64,000 nucleotides of DNA from an uncultured Alphaproteobacteria bacterium. Lineage in GTDB: Bacteria > Pseudomonadota > Alphaproteobacteria > Rhizobiales > Beijerinckiaceae. This document shows positions 1 to 7,675 of this stretch, piece after piece; position 1 is the stretch's first letter, and each line of letters opens with the position of its first letter. A model generated the notes under the pieces. It did not search any database. It was not told the origin of the DNA and saw only the letters and a program-made list of their open reading frames with translations. The position numbers were made by a program, and so were the translations under genes. Where the stretch lies: the NCBI GenBank assembly GCA_937988775.1, contig CALKHP010000030.1, positions 310,001-374,000 of the forward strand, given 5' to 3'.

Positions 1-1201
1 TGCCATCCGGCGACCCGGATACGCCCGGCGCCGGATGGCAGGTCAGCCGGCCGCGCCACGGATAGGCCGGCTGGCCGGCAGCGCCGCTCCACGGGTCGGG
101 TAGCGTGTTACCGGCAGCGACATCCATCATCACGAACGGGTAGAGCGTGACAGTGAGGCCGCGCGCCTTCAGGTCGCGAATGGCGCGGATCACGCTGGCA
201 TCGCTCGGCGTACCGCCATAGGCGGCGCGGCCTTCGACCTGCGACGCTAGCTGCGCGGCGCCGCGCGACAGGCCGGCGACGCTCCAGGTGGCGCCGGTGG
301 TGATCTTGCTGGTGAGGTCGACGCGCGGCGCCACGGTGCACTGGCCGGCGCGCAGGTCGTCGCCAAACCACGACACCACCAGCGAGACGCTGCCGAGATT
401 GGGGCACAGCGCCTGCAACTGGTCGAGCGACGCCGCCCAGTCGGTCGAGTGGCTGTACTGGTGGCGGTTCTCCGAGGTCGTGGTGCCGTAGGTGAAATTG
501 CGGCTGACGGCGAGCGTGTCATAGACGAATTCGCCGCTGCCCGGGATGATGTTGACGGCGCGGATATCGTCGGCGAGGCCCTTGACCGGCGCAACCACCT
601 CGAAGGTCAACTGCGGCAGGCGGTTGCCGTAATCGGCGAGCGGCAGGCGCTCGAACACGACATAGGCGGTGCCGCGATAGGCAGTCGCCAGCGCCTCGCC
701 ATCCTTGGCGACGACGAGCGGGTCCGGCATCTGGTCCTCCGTGCCGGAATGGACGCGCATCGTCGCCTTGGCGAGGTCGAGCGGCTCGCCATCGGCCCAC
801 ACGCGCCGCACATAAGCGATCGGCCCCTCGCACAGCGCCACCGCCACATTGGCGAAATAGCTGTAATTCGTCTGGCGTGCGCTAGCGCCGGCGCCGCCCT
901 TGCCGCCGGAACTGGCGCGGCTGGTCGAGACCACCTCCTCGAAACTCGTCGCCCAGATCACCTGGCCGCCGAGCCGCGCCCGGCCGTAGACGCGCGGGAT
1001 CGGCGCGCCCTCGGTCGAGGAAATGCCGTTGAGATCGCTGAGGCGCGGCCCCTCGACCGGGCGGCCGGACTGGCCAAGCAGGGCGCTGTCGATATAGGCG
1101 CCGGCGACGCCGCCGACGATGCGGCCGACAATGCCGCCAAACGGGCCGCCGATCGCCGAACCGACCGCCTGCCCGGCGGCCTGCAGGAGAAAAGTTGCCA
1201 T
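1..1201 (-). CDS. GTA gp15-like tail-tip / host specificity protein (3' part cut by window edge)
   Basis: The frame opens at ATG 1201 and continues off the left edge, so about 400 N-terminal residues are seen. It begins with a Gly/Ala-rich hydrophobic stretch (MATFLLQAAGQAVGSAIGG), followed near residue 65 by IPRVYGRARLGGQVIW, the pattern of phage tail-tip proteins. In RcGTA this last and largest structural gene (orfg15) forms the baseplate that contacts the recipient cell. The start overlaps the gp14 stop by one base (TGATG), so the two are translationally coupled. It is the last GTA gene in transcription order. The identification rests on position after gp14 as well as sequence. Whether the missing part is intact cannot be judged. 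Confidence 0.85.
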   Translation of the reverse strand, partial: MATFLLQAAGQAVGSAIGGPFGGIVGRIVGGVAGAYIDSALLGQSGRPVEGPRLSDLNGISSTEGAPIPRVYGRARLGGQVIWATSFEEVVSTSRASSGGKGGAGASARQTNYSYFANVAVALCEGPIAYVRRVWADGEPLDLAKATMRVHSGTEDQMPDPLVVAKDGEALATAYRGTAYVVFERLPLADYGNRLPQLTFEVVAPVKGLADDIRAVNIIPGSGEFVYDTLAVSRNFTYGTTTSENRHQYSHSTDWAASLDQLQALCPNLGSVSLVVSWFGDDLRAGQCTVAPRVDLTSKITTGATWSVAGLSRGAAQLASQVEGRAAYGGTPSDASVIRAIRDLKARGLTVTLYPFVMMDVAAGNTLPDPWSGAAGQPAYPWRGRLTCHPAPGVSGSPDG

Positions 1202-1629
1202 CAGTCGATCCCCGGAAAACGGAAGGCGAAAGCGAGGTGGCGGCGCCACCACGGCGTGAAGGCGACCTCCGCGACCGCCGCGCCGTCATGGGCGTGGATC
1301 ATGCGGCTCGCGGTGGTGAGGATGGCGGCGTGCTTGGCCGGCAAGCCGGCGCGCCAGCGAAACAGCAGCACGTCGCCCGGCCGGATCGCGGCGGGCTGGA
1401 TCTCGCCCATGTGGCGGCGCGCCGCCTCGGCCATACGCTCGGTACCCAGCGCCTCGGCCCATTCCGGCGCATAGGCGCCGGGCGGTTCCGGCTCCGGCCC
1501 GAGTAATTCGCGCCACACGCCGCGCACGAGGCCGAGGCAATCGCAGCCCACACCCTTCAGCGTTCCCTGGTGCCGATACGGCGTGCCGATCCAGCCGCGC
1601 GCCGCGGCGACGATATCCTGTTCGGTCAT
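1201..1629 (-). CDS. GTA gp14-like NlpC/P60 peptidase
   Basis: A 142-residue cell-wall peptidase of the NlpC/P60 fold, presumed tail-associated and thought to cleave peptidoglycan during particle entry. The catalytic motif GCDCLGLVRG places the nucleophile at Cys31. His100 lies in KHAAIL and a further His at 112-114 in HAHDG, matching the Cys-His arrangement of the family. Length agrees with gp14 of RcGTA. The start overlaps the end of gp13 by four bases (ATGA) and the stop abuts gp15, so gp13, gp14 and gp15 form one coupled block. No missing catalytic residue is seen. Confidence 0.92.
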   Translation of the reverse strand: MTEQDIVAAARGWIGTPYRHQGTLKGVGCDCLGLVRGVWRELLGPEPEPPGAYAPEWAEALGTERMAEAARRHMGEIQPAAIRPGDVLLFRWRAGLPAKHAAILTTASRMIHAHDGAAVAEVAFTPWWRRHLAFAFRFPGID

Positions 1630-2519
1630 CGGTTGAGGCTCCCGCCATCGAGGCCCGGCTCGCCGGTGCGGATATAGCCGAGCGCGAAGTCATTGCCCGG
1701 CATGAAGGGAAAGCCGCGAAAATTCACCAGGTTGGCAAAGCGGTCGCGGCAGGTCGTGAACGCCTTGTCGCAGCCGGCCGCGATGGTGAAGGCGTCGCCC
1801 GGCGCGAGCGCCGCCGGCAAAGGCGCCCACAGGCCGATGGTGGCGAGGCCCTCGGCCAGCCGATGCTGCTTGATGGCGGCCGCCGCGCCCTGGTTGGCGC
1901 CGGAGGTGAAGGTCAGCCGGCCGCCGGTGAACAGCCCGTCGGCATAGGCCGAGAGCCCATCGGTCGTGATGGCCAGGCGGCCGTCGCCGCCGGTGATGGC
2001 CGCCTCGGCACGGTAGGCGGAGTTGGCGAGATCGACCGTGCAGCGCGCATCGCCGAGATCGGCATTGCAGCGCGCCTGGTAAAGCCGGCCGCGCGGCTGG
2101 TCGAGTGCCTGGGTCAGCGAGCGCATCTCGACGGTGAAGCCGTGATCGGTGCGGCGGATTTCACCGACCGCGCCGCGCGACAGCAGCACATGCTCGGCCG
2201 GATTGCGCCAGTCGACGCGCCAGACGCCGATCGCCGCCGCATCCCACAGCCCGGCCGCGATATCGCCCTCCGCGATGGCGTCGGAGCGCAGCACGCCCTT
2301 GATGTCGGCGCCGGCCACCGCGAGCCCGAGCACCGCTTCGGCATCGCTGCCGTCGAGGCCGCTGCCGGCGCGAAAGGTCACGCCGTCGAAGGCGAGATCG
2401 CGGTCATGATCGGTGAAGCCGATGCCGAAACCGTCGCGGCGATCGAGCCGCCAGCAATGGCAAAAGGTGGTGGCGCCGGCGGCGATTGCCGCGGCCATGC
2501 CGGCTGGAACGATGCGCAT
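1626..2519 (-). CDS. GTA gp13-like DUF2163 tail hub protein
   Basis: A 297-residue protein of the DUF2163 / phage conserved beta family, the tail hub in RcGTA. The signature FTDHDRDLAFDG near residues 35-46 and the block ending at RGRLYQARC support it. Four cysteines, Cys151, Cys160, Cys250 and Cys257, are spaced like metal ligands; related tail-tip proteins such as lambda gpL carry an iron-sulfur cluster, so a cluster here is a reasonable inference but is not shown. The C-terminal half holds the usual LVNFRGFPFMPGND motif. It follows gp12 after a short gap and overlaps gp14 by four bases. Confidence 0.93.
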   Translation of the reverse strand: MRIVPAGMAAAIAAGATTFCHCWRLDRRDGFGIGFTDHDRDLAFDGVTFRAGSGLDGSDAEAVLGLAVAGADIKGVLRSDAIAEGDIAAGLWDAAAIGVWRVDWRNPAEHVLLSRGAVGEIRRTDHGFTVEMRSLTQALDQPRGRLYQARCNADLGDARCTVDLANSAYRAEAAITGGDGRLAITTDGLSAYADGLFTGGRLTFTSGANQGAAAAIKQHRLAEGLATIGLWAPLPAALAPGDAFTIAAGCDKAFTTCRDRFANLVNFRGFPFMPGNDFALGYIRTGEPGLDGGSLNR

Positions 2520-2535
2520 GAAATGCCTCCCAGTT

Positions 2536-3180
2536 TTACGGCACGATCTCGATCAGCGGGATTTTCGGGATCGTGCCCGAGGCGAAGCCCGACAGGTCGG
2601 CTTCGAGGTAGTCGGTGTCGAAACGGACCGGCACGTCGAACTGGAAGCCGGCCGTGACCACCGCGCCGATCGCCGGCACGTGCCCGGCCCGGAACGTGAC
2701 GAGGCCGGTGGCGGCGTCGAGATCGAAGGCCGCGCCCGCCGCCTGCTCGATGCCATCGACCGCGACGCGCGCCGTGCCGGCCACCGGCTTGGCGATCGGG
2801 CGGTCGTAAGGCGCGAAAGCGGCGCCGTAGCGCTTGACGAGCTGGAACGCCGCCAGGCTGCCGGTGCCGGTGCCGAGCGTCTGGTCGAGCGGGCCGGGCG
2901 CGGTTCCGGGCGGGCCGGAATGGTGGTCGAGCCGGTCGCGAAAGCGGAAACCGTATAGCCGGCCGCGCCGCTCCTCGAAAAACGCCAGGATTTCAGAGAG
3001 ATCGTTCAGCGTCTTCACGCCGTAGCCGGCATCGTATTTGCGCCGGGCATGCGCCCAGCGCGCGTTGCGCTCCTCGCGGCCGGAGCCGGTGGTGACGATA
3101 TCGGTCAGCCGCTCCGGGCCGCCGCTGCTGCCGAGCGCGATGCCGAGCGGAAAGCGGATGTCGTGAAAGGCGGTCGCCAT
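2536..3180 (-). CDS. GTA gp12-like DUF2460 distal tail protein
   Basis: A 214-residue DUF2460 protein, the distal tail protein of RcGTA linking the tube to the hub. The start ATG at 3180 gives MATAFHDIRFPLGIALGSSGG, the conserved beginning of the family, so longer upstream readings are not used. Further family marks are RNARWAHARRKYDAG near residue 40, EILAFFEERRGRLYGFRFRD in the middle, and VRFDTDYLEADL near the end. It lies 13 bases after the tape measure gene and 16 bases before gp13, on the same strand. Confidence 0.93.
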   Translation of the reverse strand: MATAFHDIRFPLGIALGSSGGPERLTDIVTTGSGREERNARWAHARRKYDAGYGVKTLNDLSEILAFFEERRGRLYGFRFRDRLDHHSGPPGTAPGPLDQTLGTGTGSLAAFQLVKRYGAAFAPYDRPIAKPVAGTARVAVDGIEQAAGAAFDLDAATGLVTFRAGHVPAIGAVVTAGFQFDVPVRFDTDYLEADLSGFASGTIPKIPLIEIVP

Positions 3181-3193
3181 GATGATCCTCCGT

Positions 3194-3787
3194 TCACAAG
3201 CCGCGACGGCCGCGCGCCACGGCGCGCGCCAGCGCGGCCGAGACCTGCACGTCGGCACGGCGGAAGCTCTCGAGATCGGGCGTGGCGATATTGACCACGA
3301 CCGTGCCGCCGCCACCGCCGGAAGCGGCGACGCCGAGCCGGCCATCGCTCCCGCGCGTCAGCGGCATGATCGCCTCGGCGCCGCGCTCGCCCGCCACGCC
3401 GAGCCCGCCGGAGAGCGGGAAATAATGCGGCGCGGCGATGACGCCGCCCTCCGCGAAAGGCTTGATGTTCAGCGGCTGGCCGCCGCCGAACAGCGATCCG
3501 AAGTCGAACGCGCCGCCGAACGAGCCTTTCAGCACCTGGTTGAACAGGCCTGACATCATCGATTCGAGCGGCTTGAAGGCGGCCTTCAGGCCGATTTCGA
3601 TCAGGCGCTGGCCGAGGCCGCGCAGCACCTGCTCGAAGCTCTTGCCCTGGATGATGGCGCCGGCGAAGGCGCTGGAGAGCGACCTGCCGAAGGATTTGGA
3701 AAGCGAATCCAACCCCTTGATCTGCTTGGCAAGCTCGCCGATGCTGGCCTTGTTGCTGTCGGAAATCACCTCGTCATCCATGGCCAT
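3194..3787 (-). CDS. GTA gp11-like short tail tape measure protein
   Basis: About 197 residues. The start at 3787 is favoured because GGAGAG lies four bases upstream on the minus strand; a second in-frame ATG is at 3781. The protein has an N-terminal helical part (SIGELAKQIKGLDSLSKSFG), a hydrophobic segment, and a Gly-rich C-terminal part with the phage motif FAEGGVIAAPHYFPLSGGLGV followed by GERGAEAIMPL. RcGTA gp11 is also only ~220 residues, far shorter than siphophage tape measures, so a very short tail is implied. The start region overlaps the start of a divergent lipoprotein gene at the sequence CCATGGCCATGC. Confidence 0.9.
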   Translation of the reverse strand: MAMDDEVISDSNKASIGELAKQIKGLDSLSKSFGRSLSSAFAGAIIQGKSFEQVLRGLGQRLIEIGLKAAFKPLESMMSGLFNQVLKGSFGGAFDFGSLFGGGQPLNIKPFAEGGVIAAPHYFPLSGGLGVAGERGAEAIMPLTRGSDGRLGVAASGGGGGTVVVNIATPDLESFRRADVQVSAALARAVARGRRGL

Positions 3788-4064
3788 GCGTCTCTCCATC
3801 CTTGTGCTGTGCTGTCTCGGGCTGGCGGGTTGCATGCCGGCCTACAGGCTCGACATGGCCTTCGAACGCGACCGGGCCGATGCGCCGCCACTGCGGACGG
3901 CGCAGGACCAGTGCCGCTACGAGGTCGAGACGCGCGCGATACGGGCGCATGCCACCGGCACGTCCGAGATCGAATTGCGGCTGATCGGCAAGCTGACCGA
4001 ATCCTGCATGCGCGCGAAAGGCTACCGGGCGACGCGCAATCGCGTGGTGCGAGCGGCTCCGTGA
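3780..4064 (+). CDS. small lipoprotein inserted in the GTA cluster
   Basis: A 94-residue predicted lipoprotein on the strand opposite to the GTA genes. The signal MAMRLSILVLCCLGLAGC ends in a lipobox (LAGC). The mature part is short, charged and has Cys residues at RTAQDQCRYEVE and TESCMRAKGY. A second in-frame ATG at 3786 is equally possible; neither has a clear ribosome site. The ATGs overlap those of the divergent tape measure gene. Function is unknown. A second lipoprotein gene follows on the same strand, and the two interrupt the usual gp10.1-gp11 junction. Similar small cell-envelope lipoproteins are common; no link to GTA function is evident. Confidence 0.65.
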   Translation: MAMRLSILVLCCLGLAGCMPAYRLDMAFERDRADAPPLRTAQDQCRYEVETRAIRAHATGTSEIELRLIGKLTESCMRAKGYRATRNRVVRAAP

Positions 4065-4102
4065 CCGTTTCCAATTCCTGCGCGAGCCGATATGCTCGCG
4101 CC

Positions 4103-4351
4103 ATGAAGACGCTCTCATTCCTCACGCTGCTGAGCCTGCCGCTGCTGGCGGGCTGCGCGGCCTCCGTCACAACCTTCTCCGGCACGGTGCGCAGCCCCGC
4201 CGCGCAGGATGCCGATGCCTATTGCTCGGCCGAGGTGGAAGGGCGCGGCGTGACGCGCGAGATCAGCGTCGGCGCCGAAGGCCCGACGATCTACCAGCGC
4301 CAGATGAAGCTGTGCCTGAACCGCTACGGGTTCGAGCCGGCAGGCTATTGA
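4103..4351 (+). CDS. small lipoprotein, second of a pair inside the GTA cluster
   Basis: An 82-residue predicted lipoprotein: MKTLSFLTLLSLPLLAGC is a standard signal with lipobox, followed by a short mature part with two further Cys residues (DAYCSAEV and MKLCLNRYGFEPAGY). The C-terminal Cys-Asn/Arg-Tyr-Gly pattern resembles the preceding lipoprotein's TESCMRAKGY, so the two may be related. It starts 38 bases after the preceding gene. Its TGA stop overlaps the stop codon of the convergent gp10.1 gene (4345-4347). No function can be given. Confidence 0.65.
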   Translation: MKTLSFLTLLSLPLLAGCAASVTTFSGTVRSPAAQDADAYCSAEVEGRGVTREISVGAEGPTIYQRQMKLCLNRYGFEPAGY

Positions 4352-4557
4352 GCCTGCCTATCCGGGAAGGCCGCGAGCAGGCTATCGAGTTGCGCGCGCG
4401 CCATCGCCGTTGCCGCGCCGTGCCGCGGCAAGGGCGCGCTCGCGGCGGCCAGTTCGCGCGGCGTCATCGCCCAGAAGCTTTCGGCCGATAGCCGCAGCAC
4501 GCCGAGGCCGAACCGCATCGCCTCCTCCCAGGGAAAGGCGGCGGGCGGTTCGTTCAG
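4345..4557 (-). CDS. GTA gp10.1-like small tail assembly protein
   Basis: A short frame after gp10 encodes FPWEEAMRFGLGVLRLSAES followed by FWAMTPRELAAAS, the conserved core of the small GTA/phage tail assembly family (TIGR02216-like). It is about 70 residues if translation starts at CTG 4557, which overlaps the gp10 TGA, or 57 residues from ATG 4518, which has GGAGGAGG immediately before it but would remove the conserved FPWEE. No ATG precedes FPWEE, so a non-ATG start or translational coupling to gp10 is likely. In phages this chaperone pair is often made by frameshifting; I see no slippery sequence here. The stop at 4345 overlaps the stop of the convergent lipoprotein gene. Confidence 0.75.
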   Translation of the reverse strand: MNEPPAAFPWEEAMRFGLGVLRLSAESFWAMTPRELAAASAPLPRHGAATAMARAQLDSLLAAFPDRQAQ

Positions 4558-4901
4558 CCCTGCTGCGGCTGCGGAGGGTTTGGCGCCTCCCCGAAACTGC
4601 GCGCGAACAACAGCCCGAGCGCTTCCGCCACCCTCGGCACCTCGCCCGCCGGCACCAGACCGGCAACGGCGTCATCATCGAGCCGGCTGCCGCCGCCCCT
4701 CGCCGCCACGCCGAGAATGGTGACGAGATCGCGCGCCGACAGCCGCCCGCTCTCGAGCCGGCTGCCGAGCGCCGAAAGATCGGACACGGCGAAGGCATCC
4801 TCGAGCGCGGCAAGCGCGCCGAGCGTCAGCCGCAGGGTGAGCGTTTCTCCGCCGAGTGCGAGATCGACCTCGCCGCGATGCCGGTTGGCCATGGCGCTCA
4901 C
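4554..4901 (-). CDS. GTA gp10-like tail assembly chaperone
   Basis: About 115 residues, of the GTA gp10 tail-tube/assembly chaperone family: MANRHRGEVDLALGGETLTLRLTLGALAALEDAF is the family's beginning (here cut into shorter motifs: HRGEVDLALGG, LTLGALAALEDAF), followed by LSARDLVTILGVAARGGG. GTG 4901 overlaps the TGA of the major tail gene (GTGA), and ATG 4892 is three codons further in; either may be used. The end is Pro/Gln-rich (NPPQPQQG). It is expected to hold the tape measure protein during tail assembly together with gp10.1. Confidence 0.88.
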   Translation of the reverse strand: MSAMANRHRGEVDLALGGETLTLRLTLGALAALEDAFAVSDLSALGSRLESGRLSARDLVTILGVAARGGGSRLDDDAVAGLVPAGEVPRVAEALGLLFARSFGEAPNPPQPQQG

Positions 4902-5308
4902 GCCGCCGTGAAGGCGAGCGCGCCGGCGCTCTCGACCGCGACCTCGAAGGTCAACTCGCCGTTATAGTCGCCGCGATAATCGAGCGAGGTGATCTGGAAC
5001 GCGCCCTCGATGGTGCCGAAGGCCGGGATCACCACCTGCCAGGCGCGGATCTCGCCGCTGAAGAACACGGCCCGCACCAGTTCATCGGAGGCGGCGTCCT
5101 TGAACAGGCCGGTGCCGTCGAGGCTGGCGCGGCGCACGCCGGCGCCGGCCAGCAACTCGCGCCACTGGCCGCTGCTCTCGGCATCGGTGACGTCGACCGT
5201 CTCGGCGTTGAAGGTCAGGCGGCGCGTGCGCAAGCCGGCGACGGAGACGAAAGCGCCGCTGCCGTCGTCGAGCTTGAGAAGCAGGTCCTTGCCTTTCTGG
5301 GCGGTCAT
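4898..5308 (-). CDS. GTA gp9-like major tail tube protein
   Basis: A 136-residue protein of the TP901-1-like major tail family. MTAQKGKDLLLKLDDGSG opens the protein; TRRLTFNAETVDVTDAESSG is the hallmark block, and GTIEGAFQITSLDYRGDYNG precedes a C-terminal beta-rich end. It would polymerise as hexameric rings to form the tail tube. An AGGAG-type site precedes the ATG at 5308. It is separated from gp8 upstream by about 200 bases that contain a B-family dyad repeat rather than another gene. Confidence 0.93.
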   Translation of the reverse strand: MTAQKGKDLLLKLDDGSGAFVSVAGLRTRRLTFNAETVDVTDAESSGQWRELLAGAGVRRASLDGTGLFKDAASDELVRAVFFSGEIRAWQVVIPAFGTIEGAFQITSLDYRGDYNGELTFEVAVESAGALAFTAA

Positions 5309-5347
5309 GGGGAACTCCTTGGTTCAGGGAGATTGGGAAAGCTGGCC

Positions 5348-5423
5348 GTCTTGCCCCGGACTTGATCCGGGGCCTATGCGCTGCGGCGGGGAACTGGGTG
5401 CCGGGTCAAGCCCGGCACAAGAC
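5348..5423. repeat. intergenic dyad repeat, family B copy 1
   Basis: Two hairpin-forming halves, CCCCGGACTTGATCCGGGG and GCCGGGTCAAGCCCGGC, sit between the major tail gene and gp8. The same paired layout occurs at 14521-14592 and, in part, at 28826-28858. No open frame is supported here. Confidence 0.75.
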
Positions 5424-5513
5424 CGTGACGAAACCGCCCTCCTCCACCTCATGCCTCAGGCTCGTGGACGCGAGTCGCATCAAGCGGTTGGCGGCGCCGA
5501 TTGAGAGATTGAT

Positions 5514-5933
5514 TCAGGCCGCCTCGACGAAGGCGCGCAGCTTGAGCGTCACGCTCCAGCCGTCGCGATCCGTGCCGCGCAGGCGCGTTTCGACCACCAT
5601 CAGCGAGACGAGATGGTGCCCGGCGAGCGCCAGGTCGGCATCGCTCAGCAGCCCGTCGATCGCGGCGGCGGCGGCAAGCGCGGCGGCACTTTCCCCGCGC
5701 CGCGCCTTCAGGATGACGGCGAGCTGGATGTCATGGCTGCGCGAGCCGGCGCTGGAGGCATCCTTGACCAGCCCCTCGCCGAACACGGCCAGCGGCGCCG
5801 GATCGCCGCGCGGCGCCTCGTCGAACACCTTGTTGCCGGCGAGGAAGCCGGTCACGAGCGGATCGGCCGCCAGTTGCGCGCGGATGGCATCCTTCAAGGC
5901 GTTGAGCGGGTGGATGGAAGCGGGCGTCGCCAT
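5514..5933 (-). CDS. GTA gp8-like DUF3168 tail terminator / completion protein
   Basis: A 139-residue DUF3168 protein. The start at ATG 5933 (MATPASIHPLNALKDAIRAQ) fits the family, whose N-terminus holds LxxALxxxLxADPxVTGFL; here LAADPLVTGFLAGNKVFDE is visible. The C-terminal half has GHHLVSLMVVETRLRGTDRD. In RcGTA the protein closes the tail top at the head-tail interface. Its start lies only four bases after the gp6 stop, so the g7 head-closure gene normally found between gp6 and gp8 is absent from this place. Confidence 0.87.
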   Translation of the reverse strand: MATPASIHPLNALKDAIRAQLAADPLVTGFLAGNKVFDEAPRGDPAPLAVFGEGLVKDASSAGSRSHDIQLAVILKARRGESAAALAAAAAIDGLLSDADLALAGHHLVSLMVVETRLRGTDRDGWSVTLKLRAFVEAA

Positions 5934-5937
5934 CGGA

Positions 5938-6519
5938 TCACAGCCTCCGCGTGCGATAGGGCGCAACCAGCGGCATCACCTCGGCGGGCAGCCCCTTGTC
6001 GATGCGCAGGTCGCGGTTGTCGCGCTGGGCGTACCAGTTCGCCATCAGCAGCAGCACGGCCTGGCGCAGCGGCGCCGGCACGTCGGCGGCGCTCGCGCCA
6101 TAGCCGGCCGTGACATCGACCTCGATGCCGGAGACCTTGCGGCCGGGCTCGGGCGGCGGGCTGGCGAACACGATGCGGCCGGGATCTGAGGCGGCATCGA
6201 CGAAGAAGGCATCCGGCGCCAGCAGGCTCGGCTGGCTCGCGGCATCGAACAGCCGCACCGCCTCGACGCTGATCAGCGGCGTCAGCGGCACCTTCAGCGC
6301 CAGGCCGTCGAGCGGCCAGGCATCCATGACCAGGCGCCAGGTCTGGCTGATCAGGCGGCGGCCGGTCTCGGCCTCGACGATCATGCGGGCCGCGACCTGC
6401 AGCGTCGAGACGAGATCGAACTCATCCGGGTTGTCGACCCTGAGCCAGACCTTGCCCTGCTCGAAGGTCACGGGCTCCTCGAGCGGCGGCTCGAGCGGAA
6501 CGGGAACCATGAACGGCAT
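5938..6519 (-). CDS. GTA gp6-like head-tail adaptor (phage gp6-like connector)
   Basis: A 193-residue head-tail connector of the TIGR02215 / gp6-like family. Start ATG 6519 has GAGG eight bases before it. Family marks are the N-terminal PVTFEQGKVWLRVD, the helical DLVSTLQVAARMIVEAETGR, RRLISQTWRLVMDAWP, and C-terminal VPAPLRQAVLLLMANWYAQRD. It would join the portal ring and the tail. It is the first gene after an inserted plus-strand protease and an immunity-like cassette, so it is separated from the capsid gene by about 2 kb. Confidence 0.88.
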   Translation of the reverse strand: MPFMVPVPLEPPLEEPVTFEQGKVWLRVDNPDEFDLVSTLQVAARMIVEAETGRRLISQTWRLVMDAWPLDGLALKVPLTPLISVEAVRLFDAASQPSLLAPDAFFVDAASDPGRIVFASPPPEPGRKVSGIEVDVTAGYGASAADVPAPLRQAVLLLMANWYAQRDNRDLRIDKGLPAEVMPLVAPYRTRRL

Positions 6520-6619
6520 GCGGCACCTCATTGGCTGGGTTTGTCGAATATGCGAGCAAGGGGATCGTGGAAAACAGCAGAATCGCGAGAGCGCTGCTTC
6601 CGCTGGGGGAACTCTATCG

Positions 6620-7336
6620 ATGCGCGTGCTGTTGTGGCTCCTGATCTCGACATTGCCGGCGGCGGCGCTCGGCGGCAGCGCGTCGCGCCTCGCCGATGCG
6701 GCATTTTCCGGCAGCACGGTGATGGTGCTGGGCACGCGCGGCAGCGCCTGCTCGGGCACGGTCGTGGCGCGCCGGCTCGTGCTGACCGCCGCCCATTGCG
6801 TCGAGGGCTCGAAACAGATCGCCATTGCCTGGCTGCAAGCGGGCCAGCCGAAGCTGATGGCGGTCACGGCGTCGATGCGCCACCCGCAGGCAAGGACCGG
6901 CTCGGCCGTCTCGGTCGATCTGGCGCTGCTGGCGCTCGGCGAGGCGCTGCCGGCGCGCTTTTCGCCGGCACCGATCGACGCGGGCGAAGCGCCGCACGCA
7001 CTCGGCGCGCAGCGCGTGCTCGCCGGCTACGGCCTGGCCGAGGATGGCGTCGAGGCCAGCGCCGGGCAACTTCGGACTGCCAGCACAATCGTGCTGCCGA
7101 AGCTGCTGCCGCGCTTCCTGCGCCTTGGCGCCACCGCGGGCGGCATGGACGCCTTCCGCATCTGCACCGGCGATTCCGGCGGCGGCGTGTTCACGCCCGA
7201 CGGCACGCTGGTGGCGGTGATCGCGCAGCGCGAGCGGCTGAACGGCGGCAAGACCTGCGGCCCCGTTGCGCAAGCCGTGCGCACCGCGCCGCAGATCGGC
7301 TGGATCAGGGCGACGATGGCGAAACTCGGGGGTTGA
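6620..7336 (+). CDS. secreted trypsin-like serine protease (S1)
   Basis: A 238-residue S1-family protease with the full catalytic triad: His59 in LTAAHC, Asp100 in SVDLALLAL and Ser186 in CTGDSGGGVF. A signal peptide covers about residues 1-18 (MRVLLWLLISTLPAAALGG). Four Cys residues could form the usual two disulfides. A GGGGGA site precedes the ATG by ~10 bases. It is transcribed against the GTA genes and lies between gp6 and an immunity-like cassette. Such periplasmic trypsin-like proteases are common in Hyphomicrobiales; a role in the GTA or toxin system is not shown. Confidence 0.88.
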   Translation: MRVLLWLLISTLPAAALGGSASRLADAAFSGSTVMVLGTRGSACSGTVVARRLVLTAAHCVEGSKQIAIAWLQAGQPKLMAVTASMRHPQARTGSAVSVDLALLALGEALPARFSPAPIDAGEAPHALGAQRVLAGYGLAEDGVEASAGQLRTASTIVLPKLLPRFLRLGATAGGMDAFRICTGDSGGGVFTPDGTLVAVIAQRERLNGGKTCGPVAQAVRTAPQIGWIRATMAKLGG

Positions 7337-7342
7337 GCCGAT

Positions 7343-7663
7343 TCAGACCAGGCGAAAGCCGCCCTCATCATGGACCAGCGTCTTGCCGGCGAAGATCGCC
7401 GCACCTTCGTGCCCGACAGCGAACACGAACGCCAGCCCATCGACCGTCGCGACATCGCCTTGCTCGACCTCGCCCTGCTCATAAAAGCCGACCACCGGCA
7501 CATTTTCCGGCAGCCAGGCGTTATCCCGCTTCAGCATCATGCTCAGGCAAGGCACCACCTCCACCTGCTTCTCGTCGCGGCATTGCCGGGCGAGAGCGAG
7601 GATGCGTTCGCGCGCTGCATCCGAAATCCTGAACTCCGGTTGGAAAACAAGCTTCTCGGGCAT
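7343..7663 (-). CDS. immunity-like small protein, family C (paralogue of the 12575-12895 gene)
   Basis: A 106-residue soluble protein of unknown function. ATG 7663 follows a GGTGGGGGG stretch at a suitable distance; a GTG at 7675 is possible. It aligns end to end with the protein at 12575-12895: helix ISDAARERILALARQ against LSDRAIAAIADMNRQ, then VPCLSMML against WPCIMWAY, then FAGKTLVHDEGGFRLV against FAGKTLDMQDGRLVLVN. Two members of one family in two separate cassettes of the same GTA cluster suggest shared origin. Small single-domain proteins in tandem next to variable C-termini are typical of immunity genes; that function is inference. Confidence 0.6.
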   Translation of the reverse strand: MPEKLVFQPEFRISDAARERILALARQCRDEKQVEVVPCLSMMLKRDNAWLPENVPVVGFYEQGEVEQGDVATVDGLAFVFAVGHEGAAIFAGKTLVHDEGGFRLV

Positions 7664-7675
7664 GCTACCCCCCAC

